Shown here piece after piece: positions 34,631 to 44,216 of a stretch of 64,000 bases of DNA (position 1 is the first letter of the stretch; every line of letters starts with the position of its first letter). Source of the DNA: Bradyrhizobium yuanmingense. GTDB taxonomy: Bacteria > Pseudomonadota > Alphaproteobacteria > Rhizobiales > Xanthobacteraceae. The notes under the pieces are model-generated. The model was given only the letters and a program-made list of their open reading frames with translations. It ran no database searches and was not told where the DNA came from. Made by a program: the position numbers and the translations under genes. Where the stretch lies: positions 1-64,000 of the forward strand of contig NZ_FMAE01000013.1 of assembly GCF_900094575.1 (NCBI RefSeq), read 5' to 3'.

Positions 34631-37303
34631 ATGTCTATCCAGATCAGCAGTCTTAAACGTTCAGCCCCTCAGTTGACCTTCGGCGGCATAACCTTAGCCG
34701 CTGTTACACTGAGTTGCGTGTACCTTAATGCCCATTTCGCCGCGACGGCGTTCGCCTATTTGTTAGTAGTCTTGCTATTTTCGTTGATGGGCAGCTTCAT
34801 CGCGTCATCCGCGCTTTGCATCATGGCAATCGCTGCTCTCGCATACTACTTTGCGCCGCCGGCGTTCAGCCTACAAATCGATGACCCCCGCGATCTTCGA
34901 GTGGTTGTCGCATTCTTTATTGTGTCAATCGTAGGAACGTACTTGATCGGAAAGCTCCGCCAGGAAAGAGAGGCTGCGCGTGTGGCTGCGGTCAAGCTTC
35001 AGCGGAGTGCGGCGGATTTGGAGGATCGTGAAAAACGGTGGCGAGCAATCTTCGAGCACAATCCGGCCATGTACTTCATGGTCGACGAAGCCGGCACTGT
35101 CCTTAACGTCAATACATTCGGCGCGACCCAACTCGGCTATGCTCCTGCAGAACTGATCGGCCACTCCGTGCTCTGCATATTTCTTGAGGAGGATCGCGCA
35201 TTCGTTCACAAATGCATTCGGGCGTGCCTTGAGGATATTGGACAATCGCGCACGTGGGACGTCCAGAAAGTCAGGAAGGACGGCTCCGTATTGTGGGTAC
35301 GTGAAAACGCCAAGGCCATGCTTTGGGCCGACGACCGGCCTATTGTCCTTATCGCCTGCGAAGATGTCACGGAGCGAAAGCAGACCGAACTTGCCCTGCA
35401 GCGGAGCGAAGCGCATTTGGCTCAAGCGCAGGAGTTGAGTCATACAGGCAGCTTCAGCTGGAACGCCACCACTGGCGAGGCGTTCTGGTCAAAGGAAACA
35501 TTTCGGATTTTCCAATTGGATCCTCAAACGACTCCCTCGCCGCAGCTTGTCGTTGCTCGCACTCACCCAGATGATCGGGCTTCGGTTAAACAGGTTATCG
35601 ATGGAGCGATGCGGGAGTTGAGCGATTTCGAGCACGAATATCGATTGCGGCTACCAGACGGCTCTGTGAAGCACATCCATGCGAAGGCACGGCTTACGAG
35701 AACCGCTTCTGGTGAAATCGAGTTTGTTGGGGCAGCTACCGATATTACGGCAGCGAGGAGAGCAGAACAGCAGTTGCGTCGCAGCGAGGCCTATCTGGCC
35801 GAGGCCCAGCATCTCACCCACACAGGCAGCTGGTCTTGGGACGTCCACGGTCTAGATTTCGTTTATCGCTCCGCGGAAGTTGATCGACTGTTTGGCTTTA
35901 ACCCGCAAGAGCCGGTATCGATAGAGACCATTCGCTCGCGCATCCATCCGGAAGACTTGCCGCGGTTACAGGAGGTGCAGCGCCAGGCGAGAGAAAAGGA
36001 GCAGGAGCGGTTCGAGTATGATTTCCGTGTTCTTCTGCCAGATGGCGGGATACGGCGTATACACTCCGTTGCGCATGTTGTCGTCGCTAGCGATGGTAAG
36101 GTCAGCGAGCTGATTGGAACACATATGGATGTCACCGATCAACACGCAGCTAGGGAACGCCTGGAAAACACACTTGTCGCGCTGCGCGAAAGCGAACAGC
36201 GCTTTCGCGACTACGCCGAGACAGCTTCCGACTGGCTCTGGGAGACCGGTCCAGATCATCGGGTCACTCGCTTATCCGAGCACACCAGCACTGCAGGAAT
36301 TTTGGCCACAGGATTGATAGACCTGCTTCGCTGGGAGATTGCGTGCGACGTCGAAGACGAGCCCGAAAAGTGGCGGCAGCACCGGGCGACGTTGCAGGCG
36401 CATCAGCCGTTTCGGGATCTGGTCTACCGCACGGTGAATAGGACGGGATCTCCGATCTACGTGCGCACAAGTGGCAAACCTTTCTTCGACGGAAACGGCA
36501 ATTTTCTGGGTTACCGTGGCGTCAGCACTGACATCACAGCCATTATTCGCGCCGATCAGGCCGAACAAGACCTGCGAAAGGCACAGGCGGAGCTTGCCCA
36601 TGTGACGCGCGTAACGACGTTAGGAGAACTGACAACCTCCATCGCGCACGAGATAAACCAGCCACTCGCCGCTATTCTCACCAACGCCGATGCGTGCATC
36701 GGATGGATGGCTCGCGAAGCTCCTGATCTTGCCGAAGCGCGCTCTTCAGTGGAATGGATCATCGAAGACGCGATCCGGGCAAGCGAGGTGATCCGTAGTG
36801 TTCGCGCACTCGCGAAGAAAGGCGAGATTGAGATGGTGCCGCTCGACATTAATGATGTCGTCAGGGACGTCATTGCGCTGATAACACGAGAGCTGGTGAG
36901 CCACCGGGTGACGTTGCGAACCGAGTTGACGGCCGTGCTGCCTAGGATCCTGGGTGATCGAATTCAGCTACAACAGGTGATCATCAATCTGGTAATGAAC
37001 GGAATCGAGGCGATGGACGCAATTACAGACCGGCCGCGCGAACTTCTGATTAAATCATCCAAGGACGATCTGGGGCGCGTGCAGCTTGCCGTGGCCGATT
37101 GCGGCGTCGGGATCGCTGAGAAGGACGCTGACCACGTCTTGGATCCCTTCTTCACCACCAAGTCGAGTGGCCTTGGAATGGGACTTTCGATCTGCCGTTC
37201 TATCGTGGAAGCTCACGGAGGGCGGCTATCGTTTCTTCAGAAAAATGAACCGGGCGCGACCTTCCAGTTTGTCCTGCCCGTGCATAAGGAGGCCATCCAG
37301 TGA
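34631..37303 (+). CDS. nodV: Flavonoid-responsive sensor histidine kinase NodV
   Basis: An 890-residue hybrid-free histidine kinase. Residues 1-120 hold four predicted membrane helices of the DUF4118/KdpD type (LTFGGITLAAVTLSCVYLNA to FFIVSIVGTYLIGKL). Four PAS/PAC modules follow (from about 135, 260, 390 and 520), then the H-box GELTTSIAHEINQPLAAILT near residue 670 and an HATPase domain with the N box (INLVMNGIEAM), DCGVGIAEKDAD and GLGMGLSICRSIVEAHGG. Size and the partner gene match NodV (about 889 residues in B. japonicum), which responds to isoflavones such as genistein and phosphorylates NodW. The stop overlaps the GTG of nodW. Confidence 0.88.
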   Translation: MSIQISSLKRSAPQLTFGGITLAAVTLSCVYLNAHFAATAFAYLLVVLLFSLMGSFIASSALCIMAIAALAYYFAPPAFSLQIDDPRDLRVVVAFFIVSIVGTYLIGKLRQEREAARVAAVKLQRSAADLEDREKRWRAIFEHNPAMYFMVDEAGTVLNVNTFGATQLGYAPAELIGHSVLCIFLEEDRAFVHKCIRACLEDIGQSRTWDVQKVRKDGSVLWVRENAKAMLWADDRPIVLIACEDVTERKQTELALQRSEAHLAQAQELSHTGSFSWNATTGEAFWSKETFRIFQLDPQTTPSPQLVVARTHPDDRASVKQVIDGAMRELSDFEHEYRLRLPDGSVKHIHAKARLTRTASGEIEFVGAATDITAARRAEQQLRRSEAYLAEAQHLTHTGSWSWDVHGLDFVYRSAEVDRLFGFNPQEPVSIETIRSRIHPEDLPRLQEVQRQAREKEQERFEYDFRVLLPDGGIRRIHSVAHVVVASDGKVSELIGTHMDVTDQHAARERLENTLVALRESEQRFRDYAETASDWLWETGPDHRVTRLSEHTSTAGILATGLIDLLRWEIACDVEDEPEKWRQHRATLQAHQPFRDLVYRTVNRTGSPIYVRTSGKPFFDGNGNFLGYRGVSTDITAIIRADQAEQDLRKAQAELAHVTRVTTLGELTTSIAHEINQPLAAILTNADACIGWMAREAPDLAEARSSVEWIIEDAIRASEVIRSVRALAKKGEIEMVPLDINDVVRDVIALITRELVSHRVTLRTELTAVLPRILGDRIQLQQVIINLVMNGIEAMDAITDRPRELLIKSSKDDLGRVQLAVADCGVGIAEKDADHVLDPFFTTKSSGLGMGLSICRSIVEAHGGRLSFLQKNEPGATFQFVLPVHKEAIQ

Positions 37304-37983
37304 CAGGACCATTTGACTCGCCAGGTCAGGGTAGCAGTGCCGAGGCCTCGACGAAGACGATCGTCTTTGTCGTTGAGGATGATATCTCCGTGCGCCGCTC
37401 GCTTATTAACCTTTTTAAACAGGTAGGATTGGAGGTCGTTGCGTTCGGATCGGCCCGGGAAATGCTGCAGAGCACAATTCCGGACGTCCCAAGCTGTCTA
37501 GTTCTTGATGTCCGACTGCCAGGCCTGAGCGGCCTTGACTACCAGACCGAGCTGGCCAGGTTGAACATACACATCCCGATCATTTTCATCACCGGTCATG
37601 GCGACATTCCCATGACCGTCAGGGCCATGAAGGGAGGCGCGGTCGATTTTCTCAGCAAGCCCTTCCGCGATCAGGAACTGCTTGATGCTGTGGTTGCGGC
37701 GACCGAACGCGATCGCAAAAGACGGGATGCTCAGCGAACCGTCGCGAACCTGCAGTCTTTATTTGAGACCTTAAGCCCGCGAGAGCAGGCGGTGATGAAA
37801 CTGGTCACGGCCGGCCTGATGAACAAGCAGGTAGCCGCCGAACTTGGGCTCGCCGAGATTACCGTCAAGATCTACCGGGGTCACGTAATGAAAAAGATGC
37901 GTGCCCGGTCGCTCGCCGAGCTGATCAGAATGAGCGAGACGCTGGGGCTTCGCGCAAATCGTCCTGAACAAACGCAAGTATGA
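37300..37983 (+). CDS. nodW: Response regulator NodW
   Basis: A 227-residue FixJ/NarL-type regulator. The receiver domain contains FVVEDDISVRRSL and SCLVLDVRLPGLSG, where the phospho-acceptor is Asp70, the residue reported for NodW. KPF follows at about 124. A LuxR-type HTH lies at about 162-215 (LSPREQAVMKLVTAGLMNKQ, LAEITVKIYRGHVMKKMRA). It activates nod genes in response to isoflavones in parallel with NodD. The start is GTG, overlapping the nodV stop by 4 bp. The length equals that of the known NodW. Confidence 0.9.
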   Translation: MTGPFDSPGQGSSAEASTKTIVFVVEDDISVRRSLINLFKQVGLEVVAFGSAREMLQSTIPDVPSCLVLDVRLPGLSGLDYQTELARLNIHIPIIFITGHGDIPMTVRAMKGGAVDFLSKPFRDQELLDAVVAATERDRKRRDAQRTVANLQSLFETLSPREQAVMKLVTAGLMNKQVAAELGLAEITVKIYRGHVMKKMRARSLAELIRMSETLGLRANRPEQTQV

Positions 37984-38070
37984 TTTTACAGCTTCATCTC
38001 TCCAGCCCATCTTTCGCCGAAGGTGGCTAGTGCTTTGGCAGCCGCTGTTCCCGAGTCAGGAGGGCTCATC

Positions 38071-38457
38071 TTGTCCACGCCTTTGATTTCCGTCGTTGAC
38101 GACGACGCCTCAGTCCGTGCGGCGACAGGGAACCTCTTGAAATCGCGTGGCTACGTCGTGCAGATATTTGCTTCGGCCGAGGCGCTCCTGCGGTCGCCGC
38201 AGTTGAACGAGATATCCTGTGTCATTACCGATGTGCAGATGTCGACTATGAACGGGCTCGAGCTGCTGGCACAGATGCGGACGCGTGGTTACGAAGCACC
38301 TTTCATTTTCATTACCGCTTTCCCCAGCGAGCGTGTGCGCACGTCAGCCCTGGACGCGGGAGCAATTGGCTTCCTCGCCAAACCATTTGGCGGACAAGAG
38401 TTACTTAAGTGCCTCGACAGCGCACTGAAGGCATATGGCGCCCGAGGCGGTATCTGA
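38071..38457 (+). CDS. Single-domain response regulator downstream of nodW
   Basis: A 128-residue receiver-only protein (STPLISVVDDDASVRAATGN; phospho-acceptor Asp54 in CVITDVQMSTMNGLELL; Thr in IFITAFPS; Lys in AKPFGG). The start is put at the TTG at 38071 because AGGAGGG lies eight bases before it; an upstream GTG at 38023 has no such site. It has no output domain, so it may compete with NodW for phosphoryl groups, act as a phosphate sink for NodV, or bind another protein. It follows nodW by 87 bp on the same strand. Confidence 0.82.
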   Translation: MSTPLISVVDDDASVRAATGNLLKSRGYVVQIFASAEALLRSPQLNEISCVITDVQMSTMNGLELLAQMRTRGYEAPFIFITAFPSERVRTSALDAGAIGFLAKPFGGQELLKCLDSALKAYGARGGI

Positions 38458-39326
38458 TTCCAACCTGCAGCTTGAGTTCATGTCCGATCTAAAACCTCGT
38501 GGGCGGCAATCACGCCACCTGGCAACGTCTTCGCAGTCCGAACCCCGGCTTAGTCTAAATATGCTAGCGACCAGCAATTTCTTGCCCGTCCACGCTTTAC
38601 GGATATGGGCGGCTGCAGAACAGACTATCCTGCGAGAGACGCTGGCACGCCAACTCGACTCATTCCGCCAACGCTCATGGTAACGCTGACCCAGAGCCGT
38701 CTTTGCGCCTAAGCACTTCTTAGCTCCATCTGGAGCGAGGCTATATATTCCGTTGCAGAGCGGAGTCGCCGAGATGGCCCGGCAAGCACGAGATTGACTG
38801 TGCAGCCCCACCGCGGTGACGATGAAAATGGAGCTTCGCTCAGCAGCCCCCCATGTATTGGGCACCCCTGTTCTGGTGAGAGCGTTCTGCACTATGCTCG
38901 TGCTCACCGCATCGTTACGTCCGTTGACGCTTGCGGGCCCGGCTTGTCCATTGGGCGGCCGCTTCGCTGTACATTGTTGCGACCGACTATCGTCAGGCGT
39001 CCACGCCATTATTTCTTCGCAAGCTTCATCTGCGGAAGAGTTGTGGTCCCAGCCGTCCAACGTGCTCGGCGCCACACGTCCCGGCCGCTCGGCCGGGAGT
39101 CAAAACACGTCGTCGCCGCAGCGAGCATTCTCAGCAATAGGCTTGTAAATAGGCCCCTACTTCCCAAGCGCGAACAATCAGCAACTGCTAAGCCAAGGTG
39201 AACTGAGGAGAGAGCATTCTGAACCAAACGAGGAACTCTGAGCTAAACGCCGCCGCCGCCGCAGAGGAGTGCGGAGCAGGCTAGATCGATTTTTTCCACC
39301 AGGCCAAATGCCCGGTGATTCCATGG
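38458..39326. other. Region without recognisable gene
   Basis: About 870 bp between the response regulator and nopP copy 2. Frames such as 38401-39075 (minus) and 38794-39201 (plus) overlap on opposite strands and carry no recognisable motif. Confidence 0.5.
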
Positions 39327-40151
39327 TCACATGAAATCATCCTCATAATCGTATGTTGAAGCACTCGCTGGCATCTCGATTTTACGGTCTTGGCTGTCGT
39401 CAGCTTTGCGAAGATACCGCGAAGCGGTGCCTTCTCGCTGCCACTTGCCGTCGCCATTCCTCACCCACTTGTCTGATTTCACTGGGTCGAGAACCATGTT
39501 ATCGGCGTCAACCTCGACGAACCCCATCTTTGCAGCACGGGCTCTTGCCTCCGGATTAGCCGGACGCAAATTCAGCAGTGGCCGTTCACCGGCCATTCCA
39601 AGTTGATGCTCGAGCAGAATATCGCCGGCGTTCTCGACAAGCGGATGAACGACCTGGAGATCTACAGTGGCGGTCGTCCCAGGTCGCCCGGGAAACAGCT
39701 CCTGCCACTTTTCCACGTCGAAATTCGTCATGCTGTCGCCCCCTTCCATTCGTAGAAGGCCGACACTCTTGTTTCCCAATTGATAGCTGAAGTATCGCGC
39801 GTTATCAGAATCTCGAGTTGTTCCATACTCCTCAGCAACCTCTGCAGTTCGCGCCGCTTTCTGAGAGACGAAGTCCGAATATTCTTGTGGGTTATCGGCG
39901 ATTTTCCTGATTTCGTCGCTGTGATAGCCCTCTGCTGCTTTTCTGAACGACCTCTTATCGATCTCTACGACAGGCGGGCTTGAATCAAGCCAATAGGGCC
40001 GTGTTGCCGAAGACGAAGTGCCGCTGGAGTTTGGCGGGGCTAAGCGCAGTTGCCGAAACGCATCCGCGAAACTGTCTGCGTCGTTTTGCTCATCAGCCTC
40101 GTCAAGCGGAGAGGATGTGAAATAGGACGAGCCATCGATCCGATTATACAT
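39327..40151 (-). CDS. nopP: Type III effector NopP, copy 2
   Basis: A 274-residue paralogue of the protein at 854-1729. It begins MYNRIDGSSYFTSSPLDEAD, then TRPYWLDSSPPVVEIDKRSF, EIRKIADNPQEYSDFVSQKA, ARYFSYQLGNKSVGLLRMEG, HPLVENAGDILLEHQLGMAG and DKWVRNGDGKWQREG. By eye the two share the whole domain plan and roughly half of their residues, most strongly in the VENAGDILLEHQL block. The N-terminus is Ser/Thr-rich, as in type III secreted proteins. A tts box stands 70 bp upstream. The divergence suggests an old duplication or independent acquisition rather than a recent copy. Confidence 0.75.
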   Translation of the reverse strand: MYNRIDGSSYFTSSPLDEADEQNDADSFADAFRQLRLAPPNSSGTSSSATRPYWLDSSPPVVEIDKRSFRKAAEGYHSDEIRKIADNPQEYSDFVSQKAARTAEVAEEYGTTRDSDNARYFSYQLGNKSVGLLRMEGGDSMTNFDVEKWQELFPGRPGTTATVDLQVVHPLVENAGDILLEHQLGMAGERPLLNLRPANPEARARAAKMGFVEVDADNMVLDPVKSDKWVRNGDGKWQREGTASRYLRKADDSQDRKIEMPASASTYDYEDDFM

Positions 40152-40221
40152 GGCAATTGGTGCTCCCGTCGGATATTCTTTTCCGCATCTAGTTCAGGCT
40201 TGCTAGGCCCTGCGGCGCTGA

Positions 40222-40249
40222 TAGGCAACCTGCCTTACGAAAACCTGAC
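40222..40249 (-). promoter_or_regulatory. tts box before nopP copy 2
   Basis: Minus strand begins GTCAGGTTTTCGTAAGGCAG and ends GTTGCCTA. The GTCAG-TTTTCG-AAG core with the trailing TA fits the TtsI-binding consensus better than the first copy does. It is 70 bp upstream of the nopP start. Confidence 0.78.
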
Positions 40250-40699
40250 GTGGTCCTGCCGGTCGCCCTCACGCTGGCTTGTCACAGGGCTTCCTTCTGA
40301 GCGACACGGCGGCACGCTCGTGCCATTGGCATTCATCAGGTTTGATGAGAGGCCGCGAGCACTTCGGAGATGCTCCTCCATTAGAATCGGGTCGACCGAT
40401 GATTGACCTGCTGAAGCCGGAGTTCCGCCGCGTCGCCTCATATCTCAGGCGCTTGGCCAGATCGAGCGGGATCCTACGGTGCTGGATCGTCTCGTCGCAA
40501 TCTGCCCCGACTGGGGAGACATCGTCCAACCGTATTGGAGACCAATCGAAGACGGCCGATCAAGGCGGTCAGGCTCGCGCTCACTGATCGGGATCGATCC
40601 GGCATGCGCACCGGCTCGCCAAGCTCTGCGCGGCCAGCTCTTGAGCTTAGCGATGCCCCGCCCGGGCCAGCCGGGCGAAGCGTCGCGGATCGGCTCAGT
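40250..40699. other. Region without recognisable gene
   Basis: About 450 bp. A plus-strand frame contains DPTVLDRLVAICPDWGDIVQ with PYWRPIEDGRS, which looks like genuine protein sequence, but I cannot name its family and it has no clear start. Confidence 0.35.
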
Positions 40700-40769
40700 C
40701 GCCGTTCCGAGCTTGGGACGAGACCAGATCAGCTGAGGCCCTCACCTTCTTCACCGGCGAAGAGGTTGG
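40700..40769 (-). pseudogene. DUF736 gene, 3' part cut off by an IS
   Basis: Minus strand reads NLFAGEEGEGLS and, one base out of frame, IWSRPKLGTATEP, matching the C-terminal end of DUF736 proteins (..NLFDDEDGEGYSLIWSR..). The 5' part of the same gene is at 42566-42820 on the far side of the IS. The two parts join at the duplicated target AGGTTGG. Confidence 0.7.
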
Positions 40770-42565
40770 TATGGCGCGACAATCAGGATGAGAGCCGCAT
40801 TGCCTCGCCTTAATTGTTACCGGATGCTGAGCCGTTGCCTCACGTAAATTGCTCCCCTAATCGGGGACGAGCGGGGGCGCAGATGGGGCGGCTGAGCATG
40901 GCAACGCGGAAGGAACTGACGGCGGCGGCAGGCGTGCGTTATCGGCATTCGGATCGCGCGAAGAAGGCACGAATATTAGATGAGTTCGTCGACATCACTG
41001 GGTTTCATCGCAAGCATGCGATGCGACTACTTCGAGGCCAGGAAGACGCACGCCCAGGCCGAGGGCCGCGACGTCGGATCTATAATGAGGCAGAACACAA
41101 CGCGCTCGTGCTCCTTTGGGAAGCGTCAGACCGGATCTGCGGGAAGCGGCTGAAGGCGTTAATGCCTGCGCTGATAGAGGCGATGGAACGGCATGGCCAC
41201 CTCGACCTTGCCCCCGAGATCCGCGCCAAGCTTTTGGCGATGAGCGCTGCGACGATTGACCGCGTATTGGTGCCGATCCGAGAAAAATTGGGTCGCAAGC
41301 GCCGGCGGCACACAGCGCATTCTCTGCGTCGCAGTGTTCCAATACGGACGTCGGCGGATTGGAACGATCCGGCGCCAGGATTCGTCGAGGCTGACCTTGT
41401 AGCGCATAGCGGACCATCTGCGCGCGGCAGCTTTATCCAGACCCTCGTGCTCACCGACATTGCTACTGGCTGGACAGAGTGCGCTCCCCTGATCGTGCGT
41501 GAACAGACGCTGTTGAGCACGGTGCTGACGGAATTGCGCAAACATTTGCCTTTTGCGCTGCTCGGCCTCGATACTGACAATGATACGGTGTTCATGAACG
41601 AGACGCTGAAAGGCTATTGCGAGGCAGCCAACATTGTCTTCACGCGTTGCCGTCCCTACCGGAAGAATGACCAGGCGTTCGTTGAGCAGAAGAACGGCGC
41701 GGTCGTGCGCAGGATGGTCGGCTATCGTCGGTTCGAAGGCCTGGAAGCGGCCGAGCTGCTGGCAGAACTCTATCGAGCAGCGCGGCTGTTCGTAAACTTC
41801 TTCCAACCCTCGTTCAAGCTGATAGCCAAGCAGCGCGACGGTGCTCGTGTGCGCAAGACATACAGCGCGCCGGCAACACCCCACCAGCGCCTGGCCGCCG
41901 ACGCCCGCACGCCTGACGCAGTCCGCCACCATCTCCAAGAAATCTATGCCGCTCTCGATCCGGTCGCGTTGTTGCGCGACATCCGCGACGCGCAGGAGCG
42001 CCTCGCGGCCCTCGCGGATACCCAACCAATCGTCCATCCTGCTGCGGCATCGCAATCGACCGATCGCTTCCTGGCATGCCTGCGAACGGCCTGGAAGGAC
42101 GGAGCTATGCGACCGACGGATCGGCCAATCGTGAAGGCGAAAAGAGGCCGGCGTCGTCCCGACCCGCTCATTCGCGCAACGCCAGATTTGCGAAAATGGT
42201 TTGAAGCCGAGCCCTGGCGGACTGGCAGCGAACTGCTCTCCCGCCTGCAGGTGAAATATCCTGGAGCCTACCCGAACAAGCTTCTTCGAACGCTTCAACG
42301 GCGGCTTAAATCCTGGCGCAGCGAGCAAGCGAATGCGCTGCTGTTCGCTCCTACGGAGAAAATGCCACCAAGGTCAGAGGTCACGACAACGCAATGATGT
42401 AGCGGCTGCCAGCGGAGGAGGCCGGGCGCTCCGAAACCCCGGCCATCTCCGCACCCGGCCTCCTCCTCAACCCAAGCCAGGAGCAAAATAAATGAGGCAA
42501 CCGATCGCGCCCGGGAGCATCGATACGTGAGGCAATACGGCGTCTCACCCTGATCGCCGCCGCGC
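40770..42565 (+). mobile_element. ISNCY-like insertion sequence with 7-bp target duplication
   Basis: The element is about 1.8 kb and carries one transposase gene. Its ends are long imperfect inverted repeats (roughly 60-90 bp). Both contain ATTGCCTC twice, at 40799 and 40834 on the left and, inverted, at about 42535 and 42500 on the right, so the repeated box is about 36 bp apart at each end. Direct repeats AGGTTGG flank it at 40763-40769 and 42566-42572. It split a DUF736 gene in its codons for ..SNL-F... Confidence 0.75.
40883..42397 (+). CDS. Transposase with integrase catalytic domain (ISNCY-like)
   Basis: A 504-residue protein. The N-terminal half is helical with HTH character (RHSDRAKKARILDEFVDITG, HRKHAMRLLRG). 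The rve-type catalytic core follows with FVEADLVAHSG (first Asp), LLGLDTDNDTVFMNE (second Asp) and RKNDQAFVEQKNGAVVRRMV (Glu). A basic C-terminal part of about 170 residues comes last. I start it at the ATG at 40883 (GGGGGCGC upstream); another ATG at 40898 is possible. The frame is uninterrupted, so the element may still be active, unlike most others in the window. Confidence 0.88.
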   Translation: MGRLSMATRKELTAAAGVRYRHSDRAKKARILDEFVDITGFHRKHAMRLLRGQEDARPGRGPRRRIYNEAEHNALVLLWEASDRICGKRLKALMPALIEAMERHGHLDLAPEIRAKLLAMSAATIDRVLVPIREKLGRKRRRHTAHSLRRSVPIRTSADWNDPAPGFVEADLVAHSGPSARGSFIQTLVLTDIATGWTECAPLIVREQTLLSTVLTELRKHLPFALLGLDTDNDTVFMNETLKGYCEAANIVFTRCRPYRKNDQAFVEQKNGAVVRRMVGYRRFEGLEAAELLAELYRAARLFVNFFQPSFKLIAKQRDGARVRKTYSAPATPHQRLAADARTPDAVRHHLQEIYAALDPVALLRDIRDAQERLAALADTQPIVHPAAASQSTDRFLACLRTAWKDGAMRPTDRPIVKAKRGRRRPDPLIRATPDLRKWFEAEPWRTGSELLSRLQVKYPGAYPNKLLRTLQRRLKSWRSEQANALLFAPTEKMPPRSEVTTTQ

Positions 42566-42820
42566 AGGTTGGAGAGGATCGGAGCGGAAGCTCGGATCGT
42601 CGAGCTTGAGGCCGAGATAATCGCGGCCCTCGTTGGACCGCTTGGACCAGGCGGCCCCGATCTCCACACGACCGACATAGATCCGGTGGTTGGGAGCGTT
42701 GTTGCGCGAGCGACTGGCTTCGGGGACGATCCGCACGTTCCTCTCCTGGAGCGAGAGGGTGACGAATTCGCCTTTGAACTCGTTGTTGCCGGTCTTCTTG
42801 AAGGTGCCGATGATCGCCAT
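42566..42820 (-). pseudogene. DUF736 family gene, 5' part, cut off by an IS
   Basis: From the ATG at 42820 the frame reads MAIIGTFKKTGNNEFKGEFV, TLSLQERNVRIVPEASRSRN, RIYVGRVEIGAAWSKRSNEG and DYLGLKLDDPSF, a clear DUF736 protein. It then slips one base (PILSNL appears in the next frame) and meets the IS end. DUF736 genes are common on rhizobial plasmids and integrative elements near conjugation genes; their function is unknown. Both a frameshift and the IS make this copy inactive. Confidence 0.85.
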
Positions 42821-43425
42821 GGTAGTTCTCCTTGATCTCTGTTTCCCGAGCCCGCACCTTGCGGCCTCGATGGTGATCGACAAGCCGGAGGCGATCGACG
42901 GCGTACCCCGAAGAGGCCGAAGCACCAGCGGAGAATGGAAAACCAGGCGAATTTCTTGTTTCGCAAGGAATGACGGCGCAGCCGGCAGGAGAAGAAATCG
43001 ATCGGCGCCGTTGCGCCATAGTCGGTCGAGGCGTCAGCCGTCCTTCGGCCAGATCAATCCATCGAAGAGGCCGTTTGGCGCGCTCGATCCGAACAGAGCT
43101 GACATCAAGCAGAACGTGGCGATTTGCGGGTCCACTGAAAGAGCTGGCGCAACCGAATCCAATGTTGATTAGCTCTCTTCATTACAGGTAGACGGATCTC
43201 CGCTTCCGCGATCGCAGGTCGGCTGGACGCCCCGTTGACGAGAGCGGCTAGCCATATCTGTGATCCGTCGCCGTTTTGGTCTATGCCGCACAACGACTGC
43301 CACGAAACTGCCACTCTGCGATGATCGGTCGGGCCTCGACGCTCGGGCTGCTCTGAGTGTATCTGAACGACAAGACTCGCGGGCACGCTGAATGCCTGCT
43401 CCGGTCAACTCCTTTCAATGTGACG
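42821..43425. other. Region without recognisable gene
   Basis: About 600 bp upstream of the DUF736 gene. Short frames on both strands are present; none has a recognisable domain. No relaxase or other conjugation gene was found. Confidence 0.45.
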
Positions 43426-44163
43426 CTATCTGCCGTTGCCAGGCCTTTCTCCAGCCCGCCCTGTAGCGGTTACGACCTTTTGGTCCATTTCCAGTTGCGT
43501 TCGAGGAGCGGGACAGCAATTCCCGTGCCGAGAATGAGCAGCGGTTCTTCTGTCAAACAGATCTGCGGCACCGCGGTGGGAGGCCGATGCGATCGCTCGC
43601 CCACCAACCGGATTTGCCAGTCGTGCTAAATCCCGCGTCGCCGCAACGCTGGTTGATCCTGCTATGCGAGCGGGTCGGCTGTCGCTGCGCCAGATAATGG
43701 CCAATAGTACTCGCCTGTCGCATATACAGCCGGGGGCGCCGCGTCCTTCCGGTACGGCGAACCATCTGCTTGATTCTAAGCCCTTGACCTTGCGCGGGAG
43801 TGTCCGGTTTCCAACAATTCTTTTGATGACAGGCAGCAGGTGTACGGCGCCTGTGGCCCAACCGGATTCAATGAGCCGTTGATACGCGCGATCTAAGGGA
43901 GAAACTGGACTGCTAATCGCAATCCCCCCGGGGGCGAAGCGCATGCTCAACTTGCCCCACAGGGCGCGCATGCTGGCAATTGGGCAAAGTAAGTTGTCGC
44001 GCGTATGCGCTTCCAGTGAATAAGCCGCGACGGAGCGGCCCGAAGCTGTCTGCACCGACTTGCTCGTCGGCTTCGGCATTATACGACAGCTACGCAACTT
44101 CGGAGACAGCAAGATTGAGAACTTGTCCGGTTTCGTTTCCACGAACTCGACGCGACCAAACAC
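43426..44163 (-). CDS. Hypothetical protein downstream of glmS, doubtful
   Basis: An open frame of 245 codons, 53 bp after the glmS stop on the same strand. Its N-terminal part (FGRVEFVETKPDKFSILLSP) looks protein-like, but the C-terminal half is Arg/Ser/His-rich as in out-of-frame DNA, and I recognise no domain. It may be a relic or not coding at all. Confidence 0.2.
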   Translation of the reverse strand: MFGRVEFVETKPDKFSILLSPKLRSCRIMPKPTSKSVQTASGRSVAAYSLEAHTRDNLLCPIASMRALWGKLSMRFAPGGIAISSPVSPLDRAYQRLIESGWATGAVHLLPVIKRIVGNRTLPRKVKGLESSRWFAVPEGRGAPGCICDRRVLLAIIWRSDSRPARIAGSTSVAATRDLARLANPVGGRAIASASHRGAADLFDRRTAAHSRHGNCCPAPRTQLEMDQKVVTATGRAGERPGNGR

Positions 44164-44216
44164 AAGCCAACACCTCGACGCGGAGGCCTCAATGCTCAGA
44201 CACTAACACTGCGGCC

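Noticed and set aside
38401..39075. 224-codon minus-strand ORF, considered as another type III effector
   Set aside because: No tts box upstream, no effector-like conserved block; it overlaps the response-regulator end.
41159..42328. 389-codon minus-strand ORF inside the IS
   Set aside because: Antisense to the clear rve-domain transposase; no recognisable motif.
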